NCBI GenBank assembly: GCA_963920525.1 | Contig: OY986439.1 | Location: 19,267,319 to 19,331,318 of the forward strand | Direction of reading: 5' to 3' | DNA: 64,000 nt | From: Dichetophora obliterata | Taxonomy: Eukaryota > Arthropoda > Insecta > Diptera > Sciomyzidae | Shown here: piece after piece, positions 24,086 through 35,517 of the stretch | How positions within the stretch are numbered: position 1 is the first letter of the stretch | How the letters are laid out: the number at the start of each line of letters is the position of its first letter | Notes under the pieces: generated by a model | Told to the model about the DNA's origin: nothing | The model's database searches: none | The model's input: only the letters and a program-made list of their open reading frames with translations | Position numbers and translations under genes: made by a program

Positions 24086-25099
24086 TAACTTCCTTTTATG
24101 CATGTTTTATGAGTGCTCATAAAATGGAGTCATAAAAGAATATTTTGTATGCATGATTTTTGAGTTTTCATAAAAACGGTCGTAGAAATAACTCATAAGA
24201 GTCCTTTTTATGCATTCTTTATGAGTGTTCATAAAATGGTGTCATAAAGGAATCTTTTTTATAATAAAAATGACTCATAAAACAGTTATTTTTATGCGAG
24301 TTTTATGACTATTATAGAAATAAATAATATAATTATTTTAAATGCCATTACGAGTCATTATAGTTATTAATCATCATGGACTAGTTAATGAAAATCGAAT
24401 CGTCGTCCAATGCGTTACGAAAAAATTTTATAGTTGCCTTAAAAATGTAATTCGCGAAGTTCCTGTGATTCCTGTGAATTTAATTTCTGTATAAATAAGG
24501 CGCTTACTATGATGGCGCCATAATTCGTGAAACTCCCTTCTGGCTGCGATCAGCTTGCTGTGAAGCAAGTACTATAAACATAGTACTATAAGAGTCTTTA
24601 ATAGTAATCTTTAAAGAGTCTTTAGGAGTAGTCTTAAAAGACTGATTTAATATGAGTCCTAAAAGAGTCATTTTTGTGAGTCATAAAACAGTATTTAATG
24701 TGAGGGTTTAATGAGGATTTTTAAGAGTCATTAAATAGTCTTTATCATGAGTCTTAAAAGAGTCTTTAATAGTAGTATTAAAAGAATCTTTAATATGAGT
24801 CCTAAAAGAGTCATTTATATGAGCCATAAAAGAGTATTTAATGTAAGGGTTTAATGAGAGTTTTTGAAGGTCATAAAATATTCCTTAATATGAGGCTTAA
24901 AAGAGTATTTAATTGGAGTCAAAGGTGAGTCTTTTTTTTTTGCGTCATAATAGAATCACTAAAAGGAGTCATATCGGGGTGCCCTCAACCCCAATAAAAA
25001 AAGACTCAAAAATGAGTATTTTTTGAGCGCATAGTGAGCGCATAGTGATGAAAATGCCTCATAAATAAGAGTCTAAAAAGAGTCTTAATGTTTGCTGGG

Positions 25100-28000
25100 T
25101 TTGATCAGAAAAATTCGGTGTGTTTGTGACTTCAGGTTGCGGTATGTTTGACTGCTTACAGCAAAAACATAAACAAAAATAGGAACAAAATTCAGTCCAT
25201 TACCAACAGAAACAGCTACCAACGTTTGGAGCATAAAGGTGTGAATATATAAAATAAATTTTAAAATCCAATATTTTTCTTTTTGGCACCGTTAGCCCAA
25301 ATAATAAACACCAGTACATCATATTTAAAAACAGATTCTCTAAGAATTTCAGACAGGATATCCAAATTTGACTGCGTGATTATGGATATCTTGCCATTTA
25401 CGTTACACATAAACTTTCTAATTACTTAGAATAGAAAATAACTACTCTGTAATCAGAGTTAATGTAGGTATAATAAATATTAAAAATAGGTTTTGGTTGA
25501 TAACGAAGAGTAATATCTCCCATACATTTTCCTAAATGTGAGGAAATAACCAAGCACTAGTGAAAGTAATGCTTCTAAAATTGTGAACGGGGTCAAATTC
25601 TACCAGAATCGGAGTGGCGCCGAGTATTTCAGTTAGTAGCATTTAATATCATATAGGTTCCATAGCCTTTTCTTTTCGTTTTTCCATAATTAAATTGGAA
25701 CCTTTCTAATACACCATCTGAAACAGAAATGTTGAAAAATACTTAATTATTGAAGAAAAAAAAAAAATGCACAAAAGAAATGTACTCGTACAATTACTCA
25801 GAATGCTCCAAGGATTTTTTGTAATCAAGAAATTTTTGCTTTGGAAGTAGGTATTTTTTTGCGCTTTGTCCATCATGTATTTGCAGAGGGAACATGAACA
25901 AATACATGCATGGACAAACACACAAACAGGACATGCGAGTAAAAAAAAAAAAGAATAAAGAGAAAACTAAAAAAAATATCAAATTCAAAATAGAAGAACA
26001 ATTTCATTTGATAAATGGAAATAATCAAAGCAATCGAAATGGCAGAAGAGAAGGATACGGAGGTGGCAAAATGGGGATGTGGACTAAAAACTGGGTTTGG
26101 TGCAAAAACAAAGGATGTGTTGAGTGCATGTGTTCGTTCGTTCGTTCGAATACTCGAGAAAATTGCAAATTTTTGTGCCTTTGTTGTTGTTGTTGTTGCT
26201 GTTGTGTGAAACACATGCATTTGATTAGCAATTTTTTGTCATAGCTTTTAATTTCTTAGCGTGGTTTTTTCTTTCACGATACTGCTTCGTTTTTGGCTGT
26301 GTTCAATACATCAATGATGGCATGCAGCGTGTTCATTGCAGCGCATGTTGCTGGCAGAGGGTGTGTTCAGTTTGAGTTCCATTTGAAGCCATTGGTCCAG
26401 CATTTAAATGAGTTTTAGGACAGAGAGTAGCGAAGCAGCGTAGGGATGAGCTGGCGAAGATGAAAGGAGTCTTTCCTCCACTCTTAGTTATTCTTTGCCA
26501 ACTAAACAAGTGTAGAAAGGTGAGAGAGCGTGGGGAAAAAAAGGATTTTGCAATGTTTTGCGCACTTTGTTGTTCCATTATTTATCAATTCAGCTTTTAC
26601 TTGGACACGGAGTTCGCCCACTGCTCAGCACAGCACAGCACTCATTGTGTTAGCCACCATTCATCAAGTTTTTATATGTGTCGCAGGAGCCTCTTTGCAG
26701 GCACTACAGCCCAGCTTTTAGATCTTCCTCCCTCTTCTTTCTCCCCTCCCCCGTGTCATCAAGGCTTTGACTTTCATGTGCATGCCGCTCATAGTGCGAT
26801 AATTCGATTAAACTGTTTTTTTTGCGATATATTTGTTTTTTCTTTTGGTCAATTCTTTGCCTGTTTTTCTTCCTTCTGAGATCCTCTCAAAGGCGCATAA
26901 ATTTTCGCCATTGTGGCTGGTGGTGTTCATGCAAATGGAAGCAAAAATTGTTCACTTGTTTTGTAGTTTTTGTGTGTGTGTGTTTTTTTTACAGGCTCAT
27001 CCAACGTTGATGCTAGTAAAAATGCCTCTTTGTGCATGCCAGGATATGGCATTGCTAGCAGGACCTTGCTAGTTCACTGTTGCTTTTTCTTCTTCGTTGT
27101 TGTTTTGTCCAGTTTTTATGCTGCGTTGGCGAATTTTTTTCCCTGAACAAAAAAAACAACACGGTTGTTGCAAGGCAGGCGAGCAACATTCGTAATGGAT
27201 GGACATTGGTCATCATTCATCAAAGTGAAGTGAAATCGTTGTGCTGCACCCTTGTGGGTGTAGATGTGACTGGGTGTGGGGAGTGGGTGGTTGCAAGCAA
27301 CGGCAGCTTGTTACCCTGTTCCAGTTGCTTGTTTGCTCTGCAGATGATGCAAATTTTGTGTGCTTTCTTTGCACTCCAGTTGACTCGAAACTTTGGTGGA
27401 TGCCCAATGCTGTGCCTGTTCCACATCTGCTTCTTCTTCTTGCATGCCTTGCATTTGTGTGCGCCTTGCAACCAGAGGGTGTCCTCATCACACTCTGTTG
27501 TGATGTTGTTTTTGATGAATTGGGGGCTGTTTTGTTGCTGTCGTTTTGGTAAAAATTTTTTCCAATCTTGCTTGTTGTTGTAATTTTTGTGCATTTTTCC
27601 TCAGTGATATGCTTCACTTTTTCCCATTGGCTGCTTTTGTTTTTTTTTTTTGGTGTTCGTCTTTTTGTTGCATTTCTTTTGCATATGATGCTCGCCATTT
27701 TTTTGCCATGTTGAAATTTAAAAAAAAATGCTACTCTTTTACGGAATTTTTTCTACTATATGGCTGATACGCTTGATTCTCCTTGTTTTTTCTTTTTGCA
27801 CTTTTTGGTGCATCAAGCATTAACACTGTTTCCTTGTTGTTGTGTTTTCATGTTTACAGTGTGCAAAAAATAGCATTTCTTATTGCTTTTATTTTTATTT
27901 TCGATTTTAACCAATGAAAATTGGTTATTCTCATTTGGTGGGCGTGGCAATATAGCTTTTGCTAGCTCCTGAGTGATTATCAGTGGATATTAATTAATGT

Positions 28001-29443
28001 CAGTTCGTTAGAATTTCTGTGGAAACCTTTGTTTGAAGCCAATAAATAATTGAGAATAAAAATATGCTTAGGACTTGTAAAAGTATTCGAAGAAATTAAA
28101 TTTGTGGCAAAAGTTTGTGAGAGGTTTTCTTATAAAATCAGAGAGATACATATTTTTTTTAAAAAAAAGATAATACCAAATAAGACCCTGTTATTTATGA
28201 TTATTCTCAAAATTTCGATTGTATACTAGACTGATTTGAAACTTAAATACCGACGGTTAGGGTCCCAAGAGTTAAAAGAAGTCTTAAAAGAGCGTTTTTT
28301 ATTCTCGTATGGGTCATTTTTGGCGGAAAATTCATGGTTTTTGCTTGTAACTTTTTAGTTTTGACAGGATGTATACCCAAATCTGATTAAAATATAAATT
28401 TCTTGCTCATACAAATACTTCAGAATAGAAATAATATTATAATTCGACCCCTTTGCGCGAAAGTATCGTACGAGCCAAAAACCAAATTTTAGAGGAGAAG
28501 TTTTTTTCTAATCTTCTGTGCTTTATTTTGTAATATTAAAAACAAATTTTACGTGTGCTTAGATAATTAAACAATGCACTATAAACATTTTAGTTACAAT
28601 ATTTTATCAGGTGATGCGTTATGGGTTGCAGAACAAATTTGCATCAAAAAGTATATTTTGAAAAAATGGCACTTACGATAATTTCTCGCAAAGGATTCGG
28701 TATTATGTTGGTATTTCTATAACTATTTTTGACCTCACGAAAAATGGTTCGATGTACGTCGAATTGAATATTATTTATTAAATATTAGACAAGCGAAGCT
28801 AAGTGGCTTGGCGTTTTTTGATAAAACTATTTGACGTTCCAACAAAAATATAGATGATTAAAGTTCTTAGAGGCTGATTAAAGGCTAAGTAGAAATACAG
28901 AACAGAATTACTATAAGCTTAAGAATTATTCCTGTATAAAGGGCACAGTAAGGACACTACGGACCAAAGTTTTTTTATCTAAAAGGCAATAATATTCTGT
29001 ACAACCTAGACTATTGATTTGAACTTTTGACTGTGCGAAAATGTAAAAAATTAGGTCAAAGTCAAAATTTTAGAAAAATTTAAGTATTGTTTTTTGTTGT
29101 AGATAAAAATTTAAAAAGTCAAATTTTTAGTAATAAAATCCATAATTGTATTTCACCAATCGATTCATCTATGGTTATGCACCTAGAATACCTTAAGAAA
29201 GTGTTTGTAAAACGCAAGTTTTATGACCAAATTAAATTTCGTACAATTTATAATAAGTGATATATTTACAATTTAAAATGTGCTAAAAATTTTAATGTGT
29301 GGAGAGAGAGAGAGTTCCCAATTTTTATTTTTTTATTATATTATCTTTAAAATCATATTTTTTAGTTCAAATATACAAATTTTTTGAGGGGAGCAAAAAT
29401 TGCATATGCCAATATAAATCCATCTAATACATATGTTTATTTA
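25100..29443. other. 4.3 kb without recognised genes or transposon ends
   Basis: The part from about 26000 to 27850 has more G+C, T-rich runs and simple repeats, including (GTTC)n near 26131 and (TTG)n near 26183. Many overlapping open frames of 60-170 codons occur on both strands, but all are compositionally biased (Cys/Phe/Val-rich or Gln/Thr-rich) and none matches a known domain. It could be single-copy regulatory or intronic DNA. The piece near 29340-29440 shares a repeat with 19620-19705. Confidence 0.5.
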
Positions 29444-29540
29444 GGGGAGTGTCTCCGGTTGTGGGACACCCTGCGTATTTTTTGTCAGAAAGCAAATAAA
29501 GTAGATTTGAGTATTGTCAAACTTGTAGTTTGACAGTACT

Positions 29541-30158
29541 CAGTTATAATCCCCGCTTAATTGCACAAGCAAAAATGCTTACATTTTTGATCAACTAACC
29601 AGGAAACTCAATCAACGAAATCCCACTCAATCAAAATTACCAGTTGCTCAATAAAAAAAAGTGCTCCTTAACTGCACTTTTTCTTTAATTACACGTAAAA
29701 TGCACCCCGGACCAAAGCAATTTTTTATGGGTCGGTGAGCACAACAATGAATATTTTTTTCATTTTGCGGGCTTTCGAGATATCGGTAAAAAGGCGTGCT
29801 TTAGGTAGTAGATCAACTCAAACCAAAATATCTCGTTATTGGTAAATTCGACAGTACTATTCTATATATTCTATATATAAAGGAAAAATTAATTACGAAT
29901 TTAGTGACATTTTCTTTCGTTTCCCAGAAAGCCGTGAGCCACATTTTTGGGGAAAAATTAAGCGGGATTTTTCATATTGATTTTACTTAATGGCCTAAAT
30001 TTTGTATGAACAAATAACCGTAGAATTCAATAAAGCGGGAATCAATTAAACAGGAATAACATCGTACATTTCTAATGAAAGCGTCATATTGACACAACTT
30101 TTCGTTCATGAAAGCGGGGAAATCAATTTAGTGTGATGCAATTATGCGGGGATTACTG
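29541..30158. mobile_element. nested MITE with AATCCCCGC ends
   Basis: The left end CAGTTATAATCCCCGC and the right end, reversed, CAGTAATCCCCGCATAATTG are diverged inverted repeats. TA follows the right end (30159-30160). About 618 bp, non-coding, with AGCGGG motifs repeated inside. The ends are of Tigger/pogo style. Confidence 0.6.
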
Positions 30159-30431
30159 TAGTTACTTTTGAATTTTTTGAGAGTGCTATAAATTGAAGTG
30201 AATTAATTTCAAAATAAGTGTTATGCATAATTTATTCCTTATTTTCTTTGTATTTTGTGATTAAACATAAATTTCTGTTAAAATATGTTCACCAGTTTCC
30301 TTCCCAGTTGTGGGACACCTCATTCAACCGGTTGTGGGACACCTCGCTTTTTGCATTTTAAGTATGCATTTGACTTATAAACTGCAAAATATCATCGCTT
30401 AAATTGTGTTTTCTTGCATTTTTGCTGACCG

Positions 30432-30710
30432 ATGCAAAGTACCGTTCTTGCTTTTCCAGAAAGCATTGCTGCTTTGAAGGAGAAAGCAGCCAAGCGAGCA
30501 TCTGTGTCACAGCAGAAGAAGCTGAGTAAAGGTAAGGCAGCTCCACTAGCCAATCCAACGTCTGATAAGCGGAAGACAACGCGACCAGCCAATACGTTGG
30601 TTAAGCCCACTAAGCCGAAGAAGTATATACCATCTGATGATGGTATAAGTTATCTGTTTGAACCTTCTGCGACTGAAATTGACTGGAGCAAACTCAATCA
30701 AATGCAATGA
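30432..30710 (+). CDS. C-terminal remnant of a pogo-like transposase
   Basis: A 92-codon frame, Lys/Ala-rich (ALKEKAAKRASVSQQKK) then PSDDGISYLFEPSATEIDWS. It stops in NQMQ, but a +1 change at that point would continue into KCNECKLPVH and, further on, NCADMQ, a Cys/His pattern like the end of a PHD-type zinc finger. Some insect pogo transposases are known to carry such a tail after the DDE domain. The catalytic domain itself is missing here. Identity rests on position inside a TA-flanked element and on this weak motif. Confidence 0.4.
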   Translation: MQSTVLAFPESIAALKEKAAKRASVSQQKKLSKGKAAPLANPTSDKRKTTRPANTLVKPTKPKKYIPSDDGISYLFEPSATEIDWSKLNQMQ

Positions 30711-31157
30711 GTGCAAGCTGCCAGTGCATTAAACTGCGCTGACATGCAAACCAGCTATTTTACATGCACACTTCTGATTTGGAGGATAGAGAAGATGATG
30801 AAGAATATCATGAAAGAAGTGCCATTTTCTGTTGTTTTCGTGCCATTTTAAATGAAAGCTTTTAAAATTAATAAATTTTGTTATTTTTCGTAATTTTTGC
30901 TAGGTTTTCTTCATATTTTTTTTAGTTTTTTGTGGATTTTTCAAGATGCCTCACAATCGGGTACAAATTTTTTTGGCATAAAATGAATGCTTCATAATAA
31001 TTGGTGGTAAAATTTTTCTGGTTGAGTAAATCACTTCAGTAAAAATTTTGTTAATTTGATAATCTTTGCATAGCTATGCATATGTCTGCATATTATACAC
31101 TTGATCAAAAGTTATGAACTGAAAACCTAACGTGTCCCATAACCGGAGACACTTCCC

Positions 31158-32928
31158 TATATATAAGTTAATAAAATCTTTATAATTTTATTTTTTTAAA
31201 AAAATTGCACCGATAAACGGTGCTCTTTATTTGACTGCTACTAGTGATTACAATGTTTTCTTACAATTAAAATGAAACTTATTAATTAGCTTATTTTAGC
31301 GACTATTGTTGTTGCTTCCATGCACTAGCAAGTGCATGGTGTTTTGGTCAGCATTTTGTTTATTGTGCAGTCGATGTTTTATTTCCTGGTTAATCAGTAT
31401 TTGTTTTAATTGGAGCGGTCGATGGCTTATTGCTGAATTGTTTGATTCTGCAGTTTCGATGTCTTTTTAATGTTGTTTCGCAATTTAATAAGCATTTATT
31501 AAATTGGAGCGGTCAATGTGCTATTGCTCAATTGTTGTTAGCTTATTCGTTGTTAACTTATTTTTCGATCCATAAATTTCTGCAAACGCGCGTTGTTCGG
31601 CCGCTGTTCGACCCTTGTTTGGGCAAAATTACTTCAAAAAAGCCGCTGTTTGATCCTGATAGTTAAAAAATTTAATTGTAACTCGGGCTGGTTCAAGCAT
31701 AGAACGCTTTATTTTTTTAAAAATTTTACACGTCTTTTGTTGCTTGCCGTTCTTTCCGAACCCAATTGATTCAACTCATTTTCATTCAAATTGCAAATTC
31801 CATTAAATACCAAACATAAATTTACTTAAAAAATTGATTGGGAGACTTTTTAGACCAATAACTGCATCCGCTGCCTTTAAGGTGTCATCATCACGGCCAA
31901 TCGTTGCAATGATTTTGATTAGAAAAATTATTAAAATGAGTTCGTGTTTAATGAATTAGCAGCTGGACAGCAAGCAGCACAGTCAAGAGAGAATAAGCCA
32001 AAACTCAATACTGACTCAATTGAAGTGGAACACTTTTTTGGTGCATTTCTGATGGTACAGCTAAACCATGGTGTGGTTACGCTATGGCGTTACAACGGTC
32101 ACACATGCGCTCCTTCAACAAAGGAAAAAAAACAATCATCTAGCAAGCGCGCGCGCGCATGCGCAATGATTTTCCCAAGCTGCACGACTTTTCTCGCAAA
32201 TCACACAATTTTTGGTGCAACAGGCTACGAGTATATGAGTGAAACGTACTGTTGTTTAGAGCAAAATGTAATGTAATGTAAACCAAAGTCCGAATGCTAG
32301 AAGAAAAAGGTAATTTTCATTATTTTGATATCGTTAGCTAGACATCGTAGCGAGGACTTCTTTGCTATTTTTTTGTGACTAACAATAGTGCGATCATCTT
32401 TGAGCTGTTGTTGTGTTCTTTTTTGCTTTTTTTTATACTATTACGACAAACGCGTCGCAAGTTCACGACGAACGACTGAAGCGTGTTTATCGTTATTTCA
32501 TTGAATACAGGCACCACTTGAAAATATACATATGTATATTGAAAATAAGAGCGCCGTTTTTGATTTAGTCGCGATGAAAATATTTTATATCTCCTAAGAC
32601 AGATATTTTTCCAAAGAGGTAAAACCAAAAATTACAGGGTTGCCAAACGTTTTTTGAAACGTTCAAACGTTTAATAAAAAGAGTTCAATGACATAGCTAA
32701 TATATCTATGGAATTTATTATTCTAATTTTTTTTCAGACTATAATTGTCGCGGAGTTTCATTTAGTTTGCTTTTCATTTTCTGTTCAACGTCCCCCTTCT
32801 AATATATATATAAATAAATCGTTCAAAGATCAACTCAATTTTACATTTTCCAATACTGCTGCCCTGTGTCCTGGCCATTGACGTTGAGTTATCAATGTGA
32901 GCGCTGTTTTTTTTTTAAGACGCTGACG
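31158..32928. other. no gene seen; small hairpins and a direct repeat
   Basis: Small perfect hairpins: GCACCG-ATAAA-CGGTGC near 31206-31222 and CCATGCACT-AGCA-AGTGCATGG at 31318-31339. A ~93-bp direct duplication with ATTGGAGCGGTC(G/A)ATG begins near 31409 and 31502. The rest shows no coding homology. It ends at the errantivirus insertion site. Confidence 0.5.
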
Positions 32929-32932
32929 CGCG

Positions 32933-33692
32933 AGTTACGACCCCCACTCAAACGACAACAACAAATACATATACTTCTCAGCCACCACCCAAACCATCGA
33001 GGCTCAATACGCCGCTGCAACACTTACAGTAACAATTACAACAAACACAACAACAATACCAAATTAACCAACAAGTCAAAGACATCGTTACTACATTTAC
33101 AACAACAGCACAAACGGCAATTAAATCTCGGCACCCACAACAATAGCACCAGAAACAACAACATAATAAGCCCCACTGCACTACTTAAAGTGCAGCGTAA
33201 TCAATAAGATATTTTAAGTGTTCCAATTTTATTTACACTCTTTCTTTATTTTTTTCCTCATAAATCGCAACTATTAAAATAGGTTCAATTTTAAAGTATA
33301 ACATTAAAATCAAACTCTTGCATTTCTGATATTATGTTGCAACCATAAATTGGGCAACATTTTACGATTATTTATTCTACATATTAACCACAAGACATTA
33401 AAATGAAACCCTTGCATTTTTGATATTATGTTGCAACTATAAATTAGGCAACACTTTGCGACTATTAACTTTTACATATTAACCACATTGTATTTCTTTT
33501 ACATACATTACATTTCTCCTATTTTACAATTGTATTTCTTCCATTTATATCTTTACATACTTTTACACATTTACATTTCGAAAACGAATTGGTTAGATTT
33601 TAAGAAAGAGTTGTAATAAAGTTCAGTTCTAAGTTTACAGCAGAAAAGAAAAGTGTGTTTCAATCAAACTGCTCTAAGCAAGGAACATAACT
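32933..33692 (+). repeat. errantivirus 5' LTR
   Basis: Starts AGTTACGACC and ends GGAACATAACT, giving short inverted ends AGTTA/TAACT. It contains a ~94-bp internal duplication (units from 33303 and 33397), AATAAA at 33615-33620, and a possible initiator TCAGTT at 33623-33628, just after the poly(A) signal. Drosophila gypsy-type elements are known to use an initiator rather than a TATA box. The first ~100 bp of this sequence, in the 3' copy, also encode the end of env. Confidence 0.97.
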
Positions 33693-33709
33693 GGCGCAGT
33701 CTACGGCTT
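33692..33709 (+). other. primer binding site, tRNA-Ser type
   Basis: TGGCGCAGTC begins on the last base of the LTR. The same ten-base start is known from 17.6/297-type errantiviruses that prime with serine tRNA. The bases after it (TACGGC) diverge from the family form as I remember it. Confidence 0.8.
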
Positions 33710-33911
33710 GGCGAACCATCTTGTGAATAGTGAATAATCAGTATCCTTCTTATTTGAAGAATAAGTGATAAAATAATTGTTCGAAAGAATATCGAACTAA
33801 AATTATTGTAATTATCAGAAGTTATTATCGAGAGAATATCGATACATAATATTCTGAAATAAGTGTTGACTGAATATCAGCACATTTTTTTTTTTCACAA
33901 GATCGGTTAAG

Positions 33912-34009
33912 TATCAACTTTTAATCGCCGTTGGAACTCAACGCTCTGAAAGGACGACCATATCAACTTTTAATCGCCATTGGAACTCAACGCTCTGAAA
34001 GGACGACTA
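33912..34009 (+). repeat. 49-bp direct repeat in the errantivirus leader
   Basis: Two near-identical units from 33912 and 33961, each TATCAACTTTTAATCGCC(G/A)T then TGGAACTCAACGCTCTGAAA and GGACGAC. It lies in the untranslated leader between the primer site and gag. Possible packaging or regulatory role; none shown. Confidence 0.9.
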
Positions 34010-34025
34010 GCGAACAACAAGCATC

Positions 34026-34066
34026 ATGCAGCTAAAGCAGTTAATCATCATCATCGTTGGAAGCAT
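34026..34066 (+). CDS. candidate env leader exon (signal peptide start)
   Basis: An ATG at 34026 opens 13 codons with a hydrophobic Leu/Ile/Val core after one Lys pair, then meets a consensus splice donor (GTAAGT at 34067-34072) two bases into a codon. The acceptor TTTTTAG ending at 39126 leaves one base before the next env codon, so phases 2 and 1 are complementary and the env frame is kept. Errantivirus env proteins are known to be made from a singly spliced subgenomic RNA. The exon would supply both the start codon and the N-terminal part of the signal peptide that the env frame itself lacks. Inferred from sequence, not from transcripts. Confidence 0.7.
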
Positions 34067-34215
34067 GTAAGTCGAAAACTGAAAAATAATTAAATAAAAC
34101 AAAGCTTAAAAATAAAACAAATAAATTTTTTCAATAAAAGGGGATAAGAAAAGAAAAATTTCAATACGTTAACAATTTTATTCAATAAAAAAAAAAAGAA
34201 CAAAGAAAAAAATTC

Positions 34216-35517
34216 ATGTGGAAAAAAACCCAGAAAAAACGTGCAGAAAATCAGCCCTATTCAGTTTCCCTCAGTAATCTTTTTAAAAGCAGAAGCCTTA
34301 GTTCAATTCTAGAAGAACCAAGTAGAGAATTTACTATGGAAAATACAGCCCCCATCCCAACCCTTCCCACCCCTGCCCCTGTATATGTGGATATTTTTCA
34401 GTCACTTCGCATTCCAGATGCAATAAAGGATTTGCCTCAATATGATGGCAATCCTCGACTACTATACGAATTTCTAAATAACGTAGAGGAAATATTGTTA
34501 CATACAAGAGGTGCTAGTCATACGCCTCAAGGACAAATACTACTAAGGGCAATACGAAATAAGATAGTCGGTCAGGCAAACGAAGTACTAAATATGTACG
34601 GAACGTCACTCAATTGGGAAAACATAAAAACTAACTTAATTCTGCATTACTCTGACAAAAGATCGGAGACTTCACTTATTAGGGATTTACACAACTTACG
34701 ACAATACAACAAAACTGTAGAAAATTTTTTCAGTGAAATAATAGAAATTCAGGCTACACTGTGCAACAATATTTTGATACACGAAAGTGATCAAAATGTT
34801 GTAGCAGCAAAAAAAGAACTATTTGCGGAAATGTGTCTAAACTCATTTTTAAGTGGTCTTAGAGAGCCACTTGGCTCAAACATTAGGGCTATGAGGCCAG
34901 AATCCTTGGCCACTGCTTTAGCCTACTGTATAAAAGAACAAAATATTCATTACATGAGATCAGAAAGAAACACATATCAGAGTAAACAATATAAGCCATA
35001 TAATACGTTCAATAAATATCCAGCAAGAATGCAAAACCCACGTAACTTTACACCAAATACGTCTAACTATAATCCAAACACATCAAATTACTACCAAAAC
35101 ACATATAACCCAAACCAGTCCCGATTTAATAACCCACCAACATACAATAGGTTTAATCCTAATCATAACCCTTTTAGAAATAACCACAACAATAATAACA
35201 ATTCGTCATTTTCTGCCAGACAACCACAACCAGAACCAATGGACACAAGTTCAGGTTTTACAAACACTAAAAACTCCACTGTATCTCAAAGGAATAATAA
35301 TTCCGATGTAAGCATGCGTTCTAAATTTTCCAGGATGACAAGACCAAGAACAGAAGAATTTCATAACATAAATAAAAATCCAAGGACCCAACGCCCCAAT
35401 ACCTCTTACCAACAACAATTAGATCAATATACAGATGACTCAATAGAAGACATCAATAACATTGAAGATGATCAAAATTTTTTCCGATCAGCCTCACCGA
35501 ACCAACAGGATACATAG
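34216..35517 (+). CDS. gag: errantivirus Gag
   Basis: Structural capsid polyprotein that would assemble the retroelement particle in the cytoplasm. 433 codons from the first ATG. A second ATG at 34336 (MENTAPIPTLPTPAP) gives a Pro-rich start and may be the real one. Capsid-like helices follow: DLPQYDGNPRLLYEFLNNVE, then GQILLRAIRNKI, then HYSDKRSETSLIRDLHNLRQ, the last being a strongly conserved errantiviral segment. The C-terminal third (from about residue 255) is Asn/Tyr/Arg-rich low complexity. There is no CCHC knuckle, normal for errantiviruses, where basic stretches replace it. The frame stops at 35515-35517 just past a slippery heptamer that gives access to pol. Confidence 0.95.
   Translation: MWKKTQKKRAENQPYSVSLSNLFKSRSLSSILEEPSREFTMENTAPIPTLPTPAPVYVDIFQSLRIPDAIKDLPQYDGNPRLLYEFLNNVEEILLHTRGASHTPQGQILLRAIRNKIVGQANEVLNMYGTSLNWENIKTNLILHYSDKRSETSLIRDLHNLRQYNKTVENFFSEIIEIQATLCNNILIHESDQNVVAAKKELFAEMCLNSFLSGLREPLGSNIRAMRPESLATALAYCIKEQNIHYMRSERNTYQSKQYKPYNTFNKYPARMQNPRNFTPNTSNYNPNTSNYYQNTYNPNQSRFNNPPTYNRFNPNHNPFRNNHNNNNNSSFSARQPQPEPMDTSSGFTNTKNSTVSQRNNNSDVSMRSKFSRMTRPRTEEFHNINKNPRTQRPNTSYQQQLDQYTDDSIEDINNIEDDQNFFRSASPNQQDT

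Larger units (their letters stand above)
22311..25099 (-). mobile_element. TIR element carrying ~52-bp repeat arrays, copy B
   Basis: Begins CCCAGCAAACATTTTATGAG at 22311 and ends CTTAATGTTTGCTGGG at 25099, an inverted pair of about 13 bp. Subtracting two later insertions (22357-23205 and 23503-24085) leaves roughly 1.4 kb, about the size of copy A at 1221-2702, to which it is inverted. The interior is ~52-bp units of TTTATGAGTGTTCATAAAA type plus a distal zone of AGAGTCTTTAATA(T/G) units. No coding region and no clear target duplication, so the superfamily is open. It may be a satellite-bearing MITE. Confidence 0.75.
29444..31157 (+). mobile_element. pogo-like DNA transposon
   Basis: A 1,714-bp element flanked by TA (29442-29443 and 31158-31159). 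Its ends are GGGGAGTGTCTCCGGTTGTG and the inverse of GGGAAGTGTCTCCGGTTATG. The motif GTTGTGGGACACCTC occurs twice more inside (30307-30345). The TA duplication places it in the Tc1/mariner/pogo group. It holds a C-terminal coding remnant (30432-30710) and a younger MITE (29541-30158). Confidence 0.8.

Noticed and set aside
25873..27767. Numerous overlapping open frames of 60-167 codons on both strands
   Set aside because: Low-complexity residue composition (Cys/Phe/Val or Gln/Thr/Lys-rich), simultaneous opening in opposite frames and no domain motifs point to composition effects.
32978..33181. 67-codon Cys-rich minus-strand frame in the LTR, repeated exactly at 40732-40935
   Set aside because: It is the reverse of an ACAACA-rich LTR stretch; duplication reflects LTR identity, not a conserved gene.
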